Shown in pieces: positions 10,189 to 22,693 of a stretch of DNA of 64,000 nt. Positions within the stretch are counted from its first letter, which is position 1. Each line of letters opens with the position of its first letter. The notes under the pieces were generated by a model. The model worked only from the letters and a program-made list of their open reading frames with translations, made no database searches and was not told the origin of the DNA. Source of the stretch: Psoroptes ovis (Eukaryota > Arthropoda > Arachnida > Sarcoptiformes > Psoroptidae); assembly GCA_002943765.1 (NCBI GenBank), contig PQWQ01000008.1, positions 868,001 through 932,000 on the forward strand. Direction: 5' to 3'. The translations under genes and the position numbers were made by a program.

Positions 10189-11459
10189 AAGCGTTCCTAA
10201 GATTTAATGTTTGTCTAATTTTAAAATTAACGAGAATTAAAATAAATTTAAAATCTTACAAAGATAATAATGATGAATTTTTATTTATTTATTTTTTATT
10301 ATTTCTAATCTTAATAATAATAATTATGTAATTAATTATAATACAAATATATATAGATTTATCTTTATAAATAAATTCATTGAAAATAAGCTTTTTTAAA
10401 ATAAAATTTGTGTTTCATTTTTGCTTTGTTTTCTTCAATTCAAAAAAATATCTGAGATAAATAATATTTTCCTTGGTATTTTCTTCAAGAAAACAAAAAA
10501 AAAAAAAAAAAAAAAAAAACAAGCGAAAAAAAAAATCATTTAAAATTCATTACAGTGAAATATATTCAAGTGAGAAAAAGTGAGATAAAAGGGTTACATT
10601 GAACATCATTTAAAATTTGAAAAATTTCAAAACTCTTAGTAATTCAACAGATAAAATCATTTCAAAGGAGAAAATCTCGAAAAAAATCTTCAGCAAGTTC
10701 ACCGAAGACACCGTTGACCGCTGATCATTGAAACGATCGGTCAACGATCAAGATTTAGATAATCTCTGATCTGGTGGCAATTGATTCACAGGGAAAAAAT
10801 ACAGAAATTCTCAAAAGGAATGTTGAATTAAATCACAATTTAAACGAAGAAAACAGACAGAATCAATTGAATTTAAATTGAAAATCATTGTTCACCACCA
10901 AATGTCTATTGTGCAAGCGTTTTGGTGGTGGGTGGTGATGAGTGTTGATCATCGTTGAATACATTTGAAGATCATCGTTTGATCATATGAAGAATGACCA
11001 ATTGAAAAGTGTGGGTTAAGGTGGTGGATCTGTAAATGATGGCTGTGTATTCATATGATATTTGTATAAATCAATGATGAATGATGAGGATGATGCTGAT
11101 GATGAGGATGATCATGTATAATTAATCAATTGTTTTGGCCTGTATTTGACAATAATTATTTGTAATTAATTAACATTTGTAATTAATTAATTGTTTTAAA
11201 TCTTTGAAATTTATAAATTAAAAAATAATCATCTTAATAATGATAATTGAAGGCATTTTGTTATATTAGATGTGCTCTGAATTATTTAATCAGTTTTGTT
11301 TCAGAAAGTCATTGTGCTGTTTGCAAAGGTTGTTTTTCAAAGGTCAGTGTATAGGTCTGACCCTTGAATGAATTGATGGTTGACAATCACTGGTTGCTTA
11401 GTATGTTGATATTCATTGAATTTTTGGTATGTTTTGGATTGAAATTCAACTAAATTCAA
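10189..11459. other. Gene-free AT-rich stretch downstream of GALNT
   Basis: Holds a poly-A run at 10497-10519, GGTGGTGG and GATGATGAGGATG words near 10925-11115, and nothing I can call a gene. The 3' UTR of the GALNT gene should start here, but no canonical AATAAA was found close to its stop. Confidence 0.5.
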
Positions 11460-14170
11460 TTAATCATTATCGATTTCTTGTAAACTATCCATTTTAGTTT
11501 GATTATATTCCGAAAATGACCATTGTTGATATTTATTAGCTGGATTACAATCCAATACCAGTAGACGATCTTTTGTTTTTGACATTTCCAAACATTTACC
11601 AGTGATTACATGTTTAATTTGTTTAAACTATTAGTTTTAAATGAGAACAATCAATTGATCAATTGATTAATGATAACAATCGAATCAATTACCTCATGAT
11701 CATATGCCCAATATTGATTTCCTTTCGATCCATGACATGGATATAATATGACATCATGGCCGGCAAAATCCATACAAGCTTCATCACGACGTATTTCGCC
11801 GATTTTGCTGTAAAGCCAATACTAATATGAGAAAATAAATAATTAATAATAATCACATAACCATAGCCTTAAGATGAAATATGACCCCATACCTGATTAC
11901 CACCTTGTTTATGGCATGGATATAACCCAAGAGGTTTATGAAGATCATTACGTTTGGCTGGACTATCGATACACATTTGATAATCGGAATTTCCATAATT
12001 ACGAATCTTAAACAACGAAGATAATTAATAAATTAATCAAATAATAATTAATCTAAGAATTAAAAATCTTACTTCACCCGAAGCGATAGCATCACCAGGC
12101 ACAAATAATTCTGGATAAATATTTTTAATATACCAATCAAAATTTTTACATTGTAGCTTTTCTCGTAAAGCTTTACGAGATGATACATCACCATAGTCAC
12201 CCTATTGTATAAGATGATTGAAATCAAAGATAATCAACGATTAATGACAATTCAAATTGAATCAATTGATCATTATTGATGATTGAATCTTACCAAATCA
12301 TTACCAATACGATCATAATAATATTTCTTGTATTCATCCATCCAAACTTCGGCCAAACGTATTGAATTACGTTTGAGTACATTGACACCGGTTCTCCACT
12401 GTTTGAAATATATAAATGGAATAATTAATCGAAATTATCATAGGATTGTATTTGACATATTTACTTTATACGGTGATCGGGAACGAAATACATGTCCAAC
12501 ATGTGAACAAGGTACAATCTCTAATGTACCGCCACACATCCATGTTTTGAATGATAATTCTAGATTTTCACCACCCCATATATCGAAACCATTATCATAT
12601 GTGCCAAGTTTTTCGAAAAAATTTCGATCAATCGAAAACAGACCACCGGCCATCGTCGGGGAATATACTGGTTCCACTGGACTTTTATGTCTTTTCCGTT
12701 CACGATATGGTACAGCATGCCAATTGAATTGCAAATTCCAATCAAAACCACCAACATTTAATGCACTTGCATCAGGATTATAATGATATTCGAATGTTGA
12801 ATCATTAATCACATCGATCACCGGGCATACGACAGCATGTGAATTCTTCGCTATACGATCTAATAGCGGTTCTAGCCAACCTTCAGCACATTCACAATGT
12901 GAATCAAGATATGTAAGTACGGGTGCTGTTGCAGCAGCGGCACCAAGTAAACGTGCACGTATTAGGCCTTCACGTTTTTTTGCACGTATTATTTTTACTT
13001 TTTTCAATTTTTCAACATAATTTTCTAATTTTTTTCCCAAATAATCTGTAAAATATATCAATTAAATATCGATTAATCGATACATTAATCAATAATTATT
13101 GACAATCAATAATCACCTTTATCAGAAAAATCATCAACCAATATTATTTCTTTAATTAATTCAGGTGGTGATCGATCTAATACTGAATGAACGGTACGTA
13201 ATAATACTGACCATGCTTCATTGTGAAAACAAATAATAACACTTGTTGATGGTAATTGTTTTTCATATTCGAGTGATTTACATCTGAATCAATCAAATGA
13301 TCATTGAAAATAAATCAATCAGTCAAAATCAAATAAAATTCTAATATATTCAATGTAAAATCACCTTGGATCACGAACATCGGGCAACGTACGATGTAAT
13401 GATAATAAATCACTAACATATTGATTGAATGCATTATCTTTCCAACCTTGATCGATTAATTTTTGTATTTCTTTGCTAACGTTTTTCTACAATTTTGGTA
13501 TTCAAAGGGTTAAATTCAATTAAATCAATTCAATCAAATCAATGAAATGAATTACCGGTAAAACAACTGGACGGCCATTTTCACCGAAACCATTCATACT
13601 ATCAAAAGGTAATGGTATCACAGCATCTGTATTTGTATTTGGCACTTTATCATTGTTTGTATCACTATTATGATTTGGCTGTCGATCGAATCAATGATAA
13701 TTAAAATTAATTTAGTTTGATTAAATACAAACAATCAATGAATCAATCAATCAAATTACCTTTCTATGATGATGTTTATGTTTACCACCACTATTATTTG
13801 GTTTATTACGAACTTCAATCAATTTAAATTGATTTGAATCGATACGATTATCATTGGATGGCTCATCATCGCCATCGTTATTATCATTATTGTGTTTATT
13901 ATTCGATGAATGTGATTTAGCATCACCAGCATTTGATAATGAATCTTGCGGCTGATGCGCTTGTTGAATACTGTTTGATGATAAATCTTCATATGAATTC
14001 ATGAATTGTTGCTGCTGTGCTGATTGTGGCGCTTGTTGTTGCTGCTGCTGTTGTTGTTGATTATGGCCATGATATGAATACATTAATACAAACAATATCC
14101 ATGTTATACATAGGAATATTAATAAACGTGTTAGGCTTCGACGAAGCCAAAATCGACGAAATATCGTCAT
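11460..14170 (-). CDS. GALNT: Polypeptide N-acetylgalactosaminyltransferase, ten exons
   Basis: Starts mucin-type O-glycosylation by moving GalNAc from UDP-GalNAc to Ser/Thr of Golgi-transit proteins. Exons (high to low): 14170-13760, 13678-13556, 13486-13365, 13283-13117, 13045-12465, 12398-12294, 12201-12073, 12006-11893, 11821-11693, 11627-11460. All introns are 45-110 nt with GT-AG, and the joined frame gives 682 aa. Order: short basic cytoplasmic tail, one membrane segment (about residues 14-32, type II anchor), a Q- and N-rich stem to about 178, then the GT-A catalytic domain with …GWKDNAFNQYVSDLLSLHR…, the DSH metal-binding motif (322-324), the WGGEN motif (431-435) and VGHVFR (457-462), and a ricin-type lectin domain (about 547-680) with repeated GGNQYW/KGNQYW (QxW-like) motifs. 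Catalytic motifs are intact. The protein is longer than typical vertebrate relatives (about 560-600 aa) because of the stem. Which of the many paralogues it corresponds to I cannot say. Confidence 0.95.
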
Positions 14171-14471
14171 TTTTTATTATTTGAATTTGGTTGTTTTTTG
14201 GGTCACAGATATTTCGATAATTTCTTCAGGTGAAAATTGACTGATTTCAATCAATTTCAAATCATCGATTTCGTGGATCGACGGGGATCAATACTGTCCA
14301 AGACTATGGCCTGTTACAGCTGATTCACTGGGCTAAAATTTGGTCCGATTTGATTTGATTTCGATTCTTGAATCTGATGAAATATTCGATGAAAAAGTTG
14401 ATGAAATATAAATCTGTATAAAAAACAAGTAAATAAACAAAAAATAATAATAGATGAAAATAGATATATTT
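14171..14471. promoter_or_regulatory. 5' flank of GALNT
   Basis: No gene. Expected to hold the 5' UTR and promoter of the minus-strand GALNT gene; no clear TATA or initiator context was identified. Confidence 0.35.
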
Positions 14472-14562
14472 TTAGGTTGTCCATAAAGTTTGTGTATATT
14501 TTTTCTAATTGAAAATTGATATTTTTAATTGATTAAATACGAACAAACTTTTCGGACACTTT
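14472..14562. mobile_element. Family A hairpin element 8, nearest to GALNT
   Basis: Left arm TTAGGTTGTCCATAAAGTTT has a family-B-like CATAA; right arm AAACTTTTCGGACAC is family A. Lies about 300 bp upstream of the GALNT start codon. Confidence 0.75.
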
Positions 14563-14848
14563 AATTATAGATTAATTATAGCTTCTGCCATTTAATCAAT
14601 CAATCATATGTCACTGAATTTACACAGTTAAATTCTGAATGTATTTTCAAGAACATGTATCCTTTGAGATGACACACTCCAGTGCAAATCTAATGCAAAG
14701 ATGTTTCGCAGGGAATAATATTAAATCATATTAAATCTGATGTAAACAATGACTGTTGTATTGAAACACATTGAAAAAAACATATGAAACACATTGTGAC
14801 ACTGACATTTGTACATTTGAATTTTGAATAATAACAAAATGTTTACAT

Positions 14849-14934
14849 ATAAGGTTGTCCCATAAGTTTTTGCCGTTTTTTAAATTTTTTATTTCATTCA
14901 AAAAAACGGCAACAACTTATAGGACAACCTAATA
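14849..14934 (-). mobile_element. Family B MITE 1 (reverse centre)
   Basis: AAGGTTGTCCCATAAGTTTT…AACTTATAGGACAACCTAA with TA on both sides; two arm changes. Centre reads TTTATTTCATTCAAA, reverse of the copies at 23039 and 24059. Confidence 0.9.
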
Positions 14935-15869
14935 TTTTTTCAAATATGATTTGATATTTAGTATTACCTGTCAATCAATGAATGTAAATATTTGATTTAT
15001 TTATGTTTTAATCAAACACAAACACTTACAATTAATACACACACAACAAATTGCACTGAAAAAAATATTAAACACAAACGTTGAATTAATCAAAGATATT
15101 CGGTGAATTATATGAATTGAAATATAAAATATATGAATTTTAAAAATACCAAAGTTCAATTATAATTAAAAATTGGAATTTAAAAATGTCAAATATTTCA
15201 ATCTCATTATTTTTCAATGGAATATTTAAGATCGAAAGATTTCAATGGAAATTCAATTAAAGAAATTGAATTAAATTTAATTAAAAACAATTCGATAATA
15301 CACAAATACAATGGGGGTGTAGGTAGGTGTGTTTGTGTGTGTGTGGGTGGTATAAACACCAAATATCACACCGTAAACATTAACTAATATCAAACACACG
15401 TAATTAAATTAAATAATAGTCAAATAGAATTATGAGTTAATTAATTAATTGATGGATTAATCAATTTATTAATTGGTTGGACACAAAAAAGTAATGTAAA
15501 AGATTGCATCAAATGAGACTGGTAGAAATAACAGCTGGTGGATTAGATTTGTGGTGCAGCCATCATCATCCGCAGCCAAATACAACCACCACCACCACCA
15601 TCATTATTTACGATTTTATTTTGGTTTTATAGCCCCATAAATGTTTAATCACAAATGTTTTATGTGTGTGTGTGGAAATGAGCTGGTAATTTAATGCTGG
15701 TAAATGTTAAATGAATGAATTGATAGTTGATCATCTACATACATACATACATACATATATGATCTATTAAAGATTTAAATAACAATTGATTTAATTCAAT
15801 TGATAATATATCAAATTTTAAAATTTTATCAAATTTCAAGTGGTTTTTGAAATTTGAAAAATTGAAAAT
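14935..15869. other. Gene-free AT-rich stretch
   Basis: Contains TG-rich (15320-15350), CCACCACCA (15590-15600) and TACA (15736-15756) simple repeats. No gene seen. Confidence 0.6.
15736..15756. repeat. (TACA)n microsatellite
   Basis: Five consecutive tetranucleotide units. Confidence 0.85.
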
Positions 15870-16110
15870 CAGTGTTTCTCAACCATTTACCACTGCTTAT
15901 GTCTTAGGTCTTGAAAATTGATCTTTGAGAATCATTGAATCATGTGGAGGTTTCTAAGGTCTCAAAGTTTTTCCAAGGTCTCAAGGTTGTAGGTTCATGG
16001 TACCTTATAATGAATATTTGAACATCGAAGAGTTTCTAGGTGATCATTATCAGTGTAAATAAATTATAATGTCATCAATGATAATGAAAAATTGTGGTTG
16101 AGAATCACTG
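15870..16110. mobile_element. Family D element 1 (hAT-type MITE)
   Basis: CAGTGTTTCTCAACC at the left and GGTTGAGAATCACTG at the right (14 of 15 complementary). Such CAGTG…CTCAACC termini are usual in hAT/Charlie-type elements. The interior has several AAGGTCTCAA-like words. No clear 8-bp duplication remains. Confidence 0.8.
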
Positions 16111-16130
16111 ATTATCAAAAATATATTCAT

Positions 16131-16208
16131 TTGAGGTTGTCCGAAAAGTTTTTGACGATTTTCAATTGGAAATTATCAATATATTCCCTCAAAACTTTTC
16201 GAACAATC
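16131..16208. mobile_element. Family A hairpin element 9
   Basis: GAGGTTGTCCGAAAAGTTTT…AAAACTTTTCGAACAATC; right arm has GAACA for GGACA. Only 20 bp from a family D element and 10 bp from a family B element. Confidence 0.8.
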
Positions 16209-16215
16209 ATAAAAT

Positions 16216-16299
16216 ATTAGATTGTCCCATAAGTTCTTGCCGTTTATTGAATTTTATTTTCATTCGAAAAACAGCAATAACTTATGGGACAACCTAATA
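16216..16299 (-). mobile_element. Family B MITE 2 (reverse centre)
   Basis: TA-TTAGATTGTCCCATAAG…CTTATGGGACAACCTAA-TA, with clear TA duplication. Centre ends TTCATTCGAAAA. Confidence 0.92.
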
Positions 16300-16523
16300 T
16301 TTAATAGGTTTTTTTTCTGATAAACCATGAAATACATTACATAGACACACTAACACAAACACAATAAACAATTGTTTTCAATTGATAATATGTATTTGAA
16401 AAATTAACCTACATATCTATTTTTTATTATTTTTTGATTGATATCAGTAATATGACATACAAATACGTTTGGTATTACTGGAAAAGATATACAAGCATTA
16501 AATATGTTGGTAACAAATGACGA

Positions 16524-16613
16524 CTTGTACCGGAAAATTTTGTCGTTTTTCCTGAATTGGTGAAGAATTGTGTATTGAACTATCAACCAGACAAAACTTT
16601 TCGGGCGACCCCA
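16524..16613. mobile_element. Family A hairpin element 10, strongly degenerate
   Basis: Right arm CAAAACTTTTCGGGCGACCC is recognisable; left arm is only TTGTACCGGAAAATTTTGTC. Confidence 0.55.
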
Positions 16614-16832
16614 ATAATCCAAATCCAAAATATGCACAAAGATAGTAAGTAATGCAGGTATCAATTGTGATTCAATTGATACAGAGAGAGGCTACAGAGG
16701 GGCTATACATTATTTGATTGACATTTGATTCGAGTACCTAATTAATAATGTAATAATTATATTAAAATAACCAAATCTATCATCAAAGTAATCTGTATAT
16801 TATCTCTGAGGGATTATAATGAAAATATTGAT

Positions 16833-16922
16833 GAGTTGTCCGAAAAGTTTTTGCTGAATGTTCTCATAAATAACATTGAAATCATTGAATAATTCATACG
16901 AAAAAACTTTTCGGACAACCAA
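16833..16922. mobile_element. Family A hairpin element 11
   Basis: GAGTTGTCCGAAAAGTTTTT pairs with AAAAAACTTTTCGGACAACC over about 17 bp. Confidence 0.85.
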
Positions 16923-17023
16923 TTACACAATTGAAACAATGGAAAATCAATAAATGATTGATATGAATGAACCAAAAACAAATCAATTTGATTCAAATCA
17001 ATCATCGATTGACGTAATCGAGT

Positions 17024-17155
17024 CCGTTTGCATTCGACAGGCGCCGCTTGGTGGCGCCTTTAACCCTATTATCAGTAATCCTCTATCTGCGGATACATGG
17101 TGAGCTAAAACCAGAAACTGGCCAACAACTAGCGCCGCAAAGGGCACAAAGGGTT
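17024..17155. mobile_element. Family C element, degenerate
   Basis: GTTTGCATTCGACAGGCGCC at the left, GCAAAGGGCACAAAGGG at the right. Interior holds GGTGGCGCC. Confidence 0.55.
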
Positions 17156-17507
17156 CGATCTATAGCCTTGAATCTTAAGGCCTCGGACCTTTAGACCCTT
17201 GAATCAATTAGAAATGTTCGAAAACTCTCGGGGCAAAAAAAACGAAATTCCTGGAAATTTCCCCGAAAAAAAAATTCCAGAAAAGTTTTCCATTTTCTCC
17301 AATAAAACAACCAACAAATTGAATTTCCAAAAAAAACTTATCAATATATATTGATTTATAATTTGTTCAATTTTCATTTGTATTTATTTGTGATCAATGA
17401 ATAAATAAATGTTTAATCAATATATGTTGTTGTTCAAATAATGAATAATAATCACCAGACAGAATATTTTTCCAAAATACCAAATGCATTTATTTTATTA
17501 ATATTTA
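17156..17507. other. Gene-free stretch
   Basis: One GAAATTTCCCCG-type palindromic patch at 17240-17300, otherwise AT-rich without recognisable content. Confidence 0.5.
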
Positions 17508-17582
17508 CGTGTCCGAAAAGTTTTGTTCGTATTATTGCGTAGAAAATCATTTGGAAATCCGCCAGAACTTTTCGGACAACTT
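17508..17582. mobile_element. Family A hairpin element 12
   Basis: GTGTCCGAAAAGTTTTGTTC…CAGAACTTTTCGGACAAC. Centre resembles the element at 47653. Confidence 0.8.
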
Positions 17583-17818
17583 CACTGTTTAATGTTTTTT
17601 ATTCATTTATTTGGTTGTTTTCAATTTGTAATAAATGTGTACCAATATGATATAAACAAGAATATCACACAGAAACAGAGAAGAATTACTGTTTTATTTG
17701 AAATGAAATAAATAAATAAAAACAGAAATAAATAAAGAATTTCAAGAATAAACTAATAAAGACATTTATTATTATTTATTCTGGATTGTTGATTACGATT
17801 CTTTATTAGTATTTATTT

Positions 17819-18122
17819 CAGTGTTTCTCAAATATTTCAATGTTTTTCAAGTATTTTTGTTCATAATTTTGGCCTTGGAATCTCTATTTTTACAGGAAAT
17901 TTCTATTTTCCTGGAAAATTTCTCTTCCGTTTTTTTTTAAGACTAAGACCTCTAAGACTTCTAAGACTAAGACTTACGTCTTGGGATAACAATTTAATGA
18001 TTAATTTAACGAATTTCATCGAATGTCCGAATCTTAAATGCTGCGTGTGCGGGTGCCTGTAGGAGTCAAATGGACCATCTTAAAAAATGCAACATTTCTA
18101 GGACAACGGTTGAGAAACACTT
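17819..18122. mobile_element. Family D element 2 (hAT-type MITE)
   Basis: CAGTGTTTCTCAAA and GGTTGAGAAACACTT at the ends; terminal G lost at the right. At about 300 bp it is the longest D copy. Confidence 0.65.
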
Positions 18123-19446
18123 GAATTCCGAATTCTTAGAAATGTTTCTGTTCGTAAAGAATAATTATTCTTAATTTTTATAGAACATCAAACATGAACA
18201 AATAAAAATAATTTTTATTTTATTTATTTTAAATATGAAATATAAATAAAAATTTTTATAATTTTTATAAGTTTTAAGTTTATTATTTTGTTCACGAGAT
18301 TATAAGTTCATTTTGATAAATTTGTTTTTTTGTTATAATTTTGGTCATAATGATTTGACTATATTTTTAGTCATAATGATTTGATTTTAATATGACGACT
18401 TTTGAAATGTTTGATTAGAGTTTTTATATGATTTGTGTTTTTGAAAATGTTTTAATAATTTTGTTTTGACTAATCAGTCGATTTAGCTATCGGATGTTTA
18501 TGCATTTATGGAATTTATGATTTGAAATGGTCGGTATCTTTGTTGTTAAATGTAAACAAATTGTTCGGGAATGTTTTTAATTAAACAATTTCATCATGCA
18601 AAGGATGTTTATGTGATCTAGAAATATTTTTACATTACATACATATGTGATCATATATGTGTATGTTTGAACATAAATATCAACAAGGACAGATGTTTTC
18701 AGATGGATTCTTGAATAAGAATTAAAGCTAGAATCATAAATAAATAACGATGTTTTTGTATGACTCTGCTGGAGGGAGGGTAGGGGAGGGGGACCACCCG
18801 GTATTGAATATTTAATTGGTATTGTTCGATGTATTGATACATTTGCGTCAATTTGAGGTCGCCTTAAGGCACCAGGGCCGGAACATGGCGACCACTGGCC
18901 ATCAAGCTGGGGCCTTGGGTACTGAGGACATCGAAGTGATTTCGAATTATTTCGAATACATTCGATTCGGTACCAACCGAAATATTCTGTTCGATTCTGT
19001 GGCCGCTTAAATGACGATAAATCACGGATATCGAAATATTCTCTCAGCCGGTCGGCCGGCTGAATAATTAAAGCTTAATTCTTGAAGATGTTCGAAGAAT
19101 TTCGGGCAGAAATTCGGGTAGAAATCAAATCAAATCAAATCCATCCAACCACATTGCGGGATACCACAGAATTCGGGTATTAAACCGATTTTCATCCGAA
19201 GAATCTCTTCGAATGGTTTCGGATGGAATTTCGGGAAATTTTCCCGAAACGAAAAAAAAAATTCCCGAAAAATTCTAAAAACACAACGAATAACTCGTTG
19301 AATAATGAATGAATTCAAGAAATAATTTCGAATTAATGTTTCAATGGAATTTCGGGTTTTTTTTTTTTTAGTGTTTTGGTATTTTGGTATTTAAGGGATC
19401 AAAGGGGTTTCGAAAGGGTTTTGAAAAAAATTTCAGAGGGTTTGGG
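18123..19446. other. Gene-free stretch with a G-rich block and TTCGAA words
   Basis: AT-rich to 18760, then a G-run block (separate entry), then a GC-richer part (18830-19070) with repeated TTTCGAAT and CGAAATATTCT words and AGCCGGTCGGCCGGCT. An open frame at 18816-19010 has no recognisable protein. A GGGAAATTTTCCC-type patch lies at 19205-19275. Confidence 0.5.
18774..18792 (+). other. Canonical G-quadruplex motif
   Basis: GGGAGGGTAGGGGAGGGGG has four runs of three or more G with loops of 1-2 bases, conspicuous in AT-rich DNA. No gene is near. Confidence 0.75.
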
Positions 19447-19540
19447 CCTTTGCATTCGAAAGGCGCCTGGCAGGCACCGTGATCGCAATTGTTTACAATT
19501 GAAAATGGCTAATTACGACTAATGGCTCAGAGTGCAAAGG
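19447..19540 (+). mobile_element. Family C element
   Basis: CCTTTGCATTCGAAAGGCGC then CTGGCAGGCACC at the left; AGAGTGCAAAGG at the right; about 94 bp. Confidence 0.65.
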
Positions 19541-19774
19541 ATTAGATTTAGATTTTGGTTTTCTGCCTCCTCCTCCTCCTCACCCCCGTTTTGTGGTGAT
19601 ATAATTACCATATTCACACCAAAAATAACGAGTTTAACTCCTCGAATTCGAATGTGGAATAAATGAATGAATAATGATTGAATAATGTGTGGTGCATTAC
19701 CATTCCCATTATCACTTGACTGGTGGCTTATCGATAAATGGTTGTTTAAAGATGTTTTGAAAGAAGCAAAAATT

Positions 19775-19855
19775 GCTTTGCACTCGGCAGGCGCCTAAGA
19801 GTCACCATGTTTCCACTGTTTTCAATGCGTTGAGCAAATGTCGTCGAGTGCAAAG
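19775..19855 (+). mobile_element. Family C element
   Basis: CTTTGCACTCGGCAGGCGCC then TAAGAGTCACC at the left; GTCGAGTGCAAAG at the right; 81 bp. Confidence 0.75.
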
Positions 19856-20120
19856 AGAGGTGAATTTTTCTCTCATATTTACTGATGAAACTTATTAGAA
19901 TTTTAAATTTTTTCTGTTTCCAAGAATAATTTTAAATTTAAATTAAGATAACTAATTTAAATAAATGTAAATCATGAAAAAAAAAATTCAAATATTTTCC
20001 GAGAAAATTTCCGATACAAAACTTTCTGGGAAAAATTCCCAGGAAAAATTCCAAAGAAAATTTCCAAAAATAGTCAAAAATTCTCATCTCAGAATATTTA
20101 AACTCAAGAATTCAAAAATT

Positions 20121-20210
20121 TGATTGTCCCAAAAGTTTTGCCGGGTGTACCAATCAACCAATCAATGAATGATTGAAAATTGCCTCGCAGAACTTTTCGG
20201 ACAGCCTAAT
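20121..20210. mobile_element. Family A hairpin element 13
   Basis: GATTGTCCCAAAAGTTTTGC pairs with AGAACTTTTCGGACAGCC; the left arm has CCCAAAAG, between the A and B cores. Confidence 0.75.
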
Positions 20211-20861
20211 ATCATTACAATCATTATGTGAGAACAGATTCTTTGAGAATTGTAATGATTAATGAATATCGGGTAATAATTATCTTTCCCGGGAATATTT
20301 CCGAAGAAATATTGACGGGAATATTCCCGAAGAAAATCTTCGAAAATTATTTTCTCTGAAGCAAAAAATCTATCATGTCTTTCGCTGAGTGAATTGTTTG
20401 GGTGAATTTATATTCAATTTTATAAGAAATAGCCACAATCAAACAATGATTGATGATACTCGATGATGATACTGTTCGATGATGATATTTTCGAATCGAT
20501 GTTAAGATAATGGCGATGGACAATGATGATGGACAATGGTATGGTTTCATGTTACGAAACGAAAAAAAAAAAAAACAATTGAATGAAAATAATCATCGTA
20601 AGACATGATCATAAGACATTATGGCCAAACGATTCATATCTGGTCGATTGGACATCATAATAATGTACAGCGAGATTCAAGAAACATTGTCTTAGATATC
20701 GTGCATCTTAGACACGACTAAATTTGAGAAAATTTCTCGAGAAAATTTCCGAAGATTTCCAGAAATTTTCTCAAAAAAAAAATTTTCACGAAGCCACCAA
20801 CAAAAAAATGATTGATAAGATTCGATTATCATTGAAAACAATGGTGTTTCAATCAGTTTTT

Positions 20862-20942
20862 GGAGGTTGTCCGGAAAGTTTTGTGCGGTGTTCATCAAAA
20901 GTTTTCAATCGAAAATTGCCCCAAAACTTTTCGGACAACCTT
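20862..20942. mobile_element. Family A hairpin element 14
   Basis: GAGGTTGTCCGGAAAGTTTT pairs with CAAAACTTTTCGGACAACC; one arm mismatch. Confidence 0.85.
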
Positions 20943-21187
20943 CGAATGTACATTGAATTATGTAAATGAGAAATTTTCTCGAAAAATATTTTGTAATTTT
21001 TCAATACTCATCAATCATTCATATGTAAATCATGAAAATTTCATTATTTTTTTGAATTTTGAAATGTTTTGTAATATTATATATTCACAATGATGATAAA
21101 ATGTCAAAACAATCATTCATCAATCGATCGATAATGTATCAGATTTTCTTTGGTGGTAGTTGTGGATGATGGAATTTAATTTCTATT

Positions 21188-21340
21188 TTAACCCTTTGAA
21201 CTCGACAGGCGTCATTAAGGCGCCGCACCAAGTCCGTCATAATCCTAAATGTGCGACCGCAGGTGTTTTGCTCAGTATGAAAAGGCTACGAAGCCCTGAG
21301 GTATCTTTGAAAAAACGATAAACCTTTCGAATGCAAAGGT
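21188..21340 (+). mobile_element. Family C element with TTAA at its left end
   Basis: TTAA-CCCTTTGAACTCGACAGG then CGTCATTAAGGCGCCGC; right end AACCTTTCGAATGCAAAGG. It links the GC-rich C family to CCC-type piggyBac-like termini. Confidence 0.6.
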
Positions 21341-21697
21341 ATAAGCCTTATGTATTTTGAAATAAAAGCGAACAATTGAATGATTGATGAGGATCAGGAT
21401 ACCTGTGATGATAATGATATGAGAATACAAAATTATGCTGAAAGCTATTTAAGAGCCTCAATAAGGGGTCAAATAGAGATTTTTTTTTTGGGGAAATTTC
21501 CCAAAAAATTTTATTCAAATTTATTCAGAGAAACTTCCGAGAAAAGTTTCCCGTGAAGTTCTCGAAAAGTTTTCCATTCAAAAAGAAAAAGTTCCCGAGG
21601 ATTTTTGGATTTCAATCATATCATCGATGATGAAACAAAGACAAATTGCCAACATAATCGCCAATAAGTTGGCGATTGACAAATAAGTTTTTTATCT

Positions 21698-21727
21698 GGA
21701 GGAGGAGGAGGAGGAGGAGGAGGAGGA
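21698..21727. repeat. (GGA)n microsatellite
   Basis: Ten GGA units on the plus strand. Confidence 0.9.
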
Positions 21728-21914
21728 AAATTTCTTGGGAATATTTTTGATTTGAAGCAGAGAAACCAATTTCCCAGGAAATTTCTCCCATCGAATATTC
21801 ATTGAAAACTTTTAGAAAAATAAACAACAAAAATGAACTTCGTACTAAAAGTTCCAAATCATCAAATCATGTTTTTGGTTTTGTTCTGATTTTTGGTTGA
21901 TCCATAAACAATTT

Positions 21915-21995
21915 CGAAATTTTTTCCCGGGGAAATTTCCGGCGAATATTCATGAATTTTGGGGAACTTTTTCGAGAAAATTTTCCCCGGAAAAT
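21915..21995. repeat. GGGAAATTTCC palindrome cluster
   Basis: Contains CCCGGGGAAATTTCCGG and GAAAATTTTCCCCGGAAAA within 80 bp, the clearest example of the GGGAAATTTTCCC-like words scattered from 17 to 46 kb. The word also fits NF-kB/Rel-type sites. Confidence 0.45.
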
Positions 21996-22016
21996 GACTC
22001 GTTAACCTCTACGGGT

Positions 22017-22135
22017 ACCCTTTGCGATTGGCAGGTGCCCTATGTTACCAGGCTATGCCTACGGGCGTTCGAAAAATACGAGTTCCTCGCTAATCTCAGG
22101 GTCTTCGGTCTTAAGGCGTCAACTTAAAAGGTTAA
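22017..22135. mobile_element. Possible family C relic
   Basis: ACCCTTTGCGATTGGCAGGT at the left and AAAGGTTAAGGGT at the right; only moderate similarity. Confidence 0.35.
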
Positions 22136-22611
22136 GGGTCAAGGCCTTTGATCACGTGATAATGTGATGATCATCCAGTGATGATTGCTAGGCCTTGGAC
22201 ACGGACCTTCGTGGGCCCACGAAAGGTCCAGAAAATTGGGTAATTTTCGAATTTTGAATTCATTTCGAATTCATCGAAGCTTAATGATAATTCAATGATT
22301 GTGAATATTGGATCGATACAAAAAAATATTGATCGGAAATGATTTGTTATTGATTTTTTCGATTTTGAAAAAATCAATGATTGCTAGGCCCTAGATGACG
22401 CCTTGGGCTCCGAAGGGCTCCGCGCCGGAACCCTACACCGGATTTCGTGGTGCAAGTTTTTCGAGTGTATTTTCCACCATTCGGAATTGGGGAAACAAAC
22501 TTTATTTCGAATCCTTCAATATTCAATGCTCGGTGAAGCGTAATCACGAGAATTCATGGTAATGATGAATGAATACACACAGACAGAACACAGACGCACG
22601 CACATTGAATT

Positions 22612-22693
22612 CAGTGGTTCTCAATGTCTTTGTCAGCGACTGGCCCCTTTGTGTACCCTCTGTGCCCATGGGCTCAATGTTTGAGAAACACTG
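22612..22693. mobile_element. Family D element 3, 82 bp
   Basis: CAGTGGTTCTCAA at the left and TTTGAGAAACACTG at the right. Confidence 0.75.

Noticed and set aside
12328..12783. 151-codon plus-strand open frame
   Set aside because: It is the reverse of GALNT exons 5 and 6; the minus strand has all conserved motifs.
20724..21093. Frames running through a family A element
   Set aside because: The peptide is a translation of the hairpin arms and the GAAAATTTC patches.
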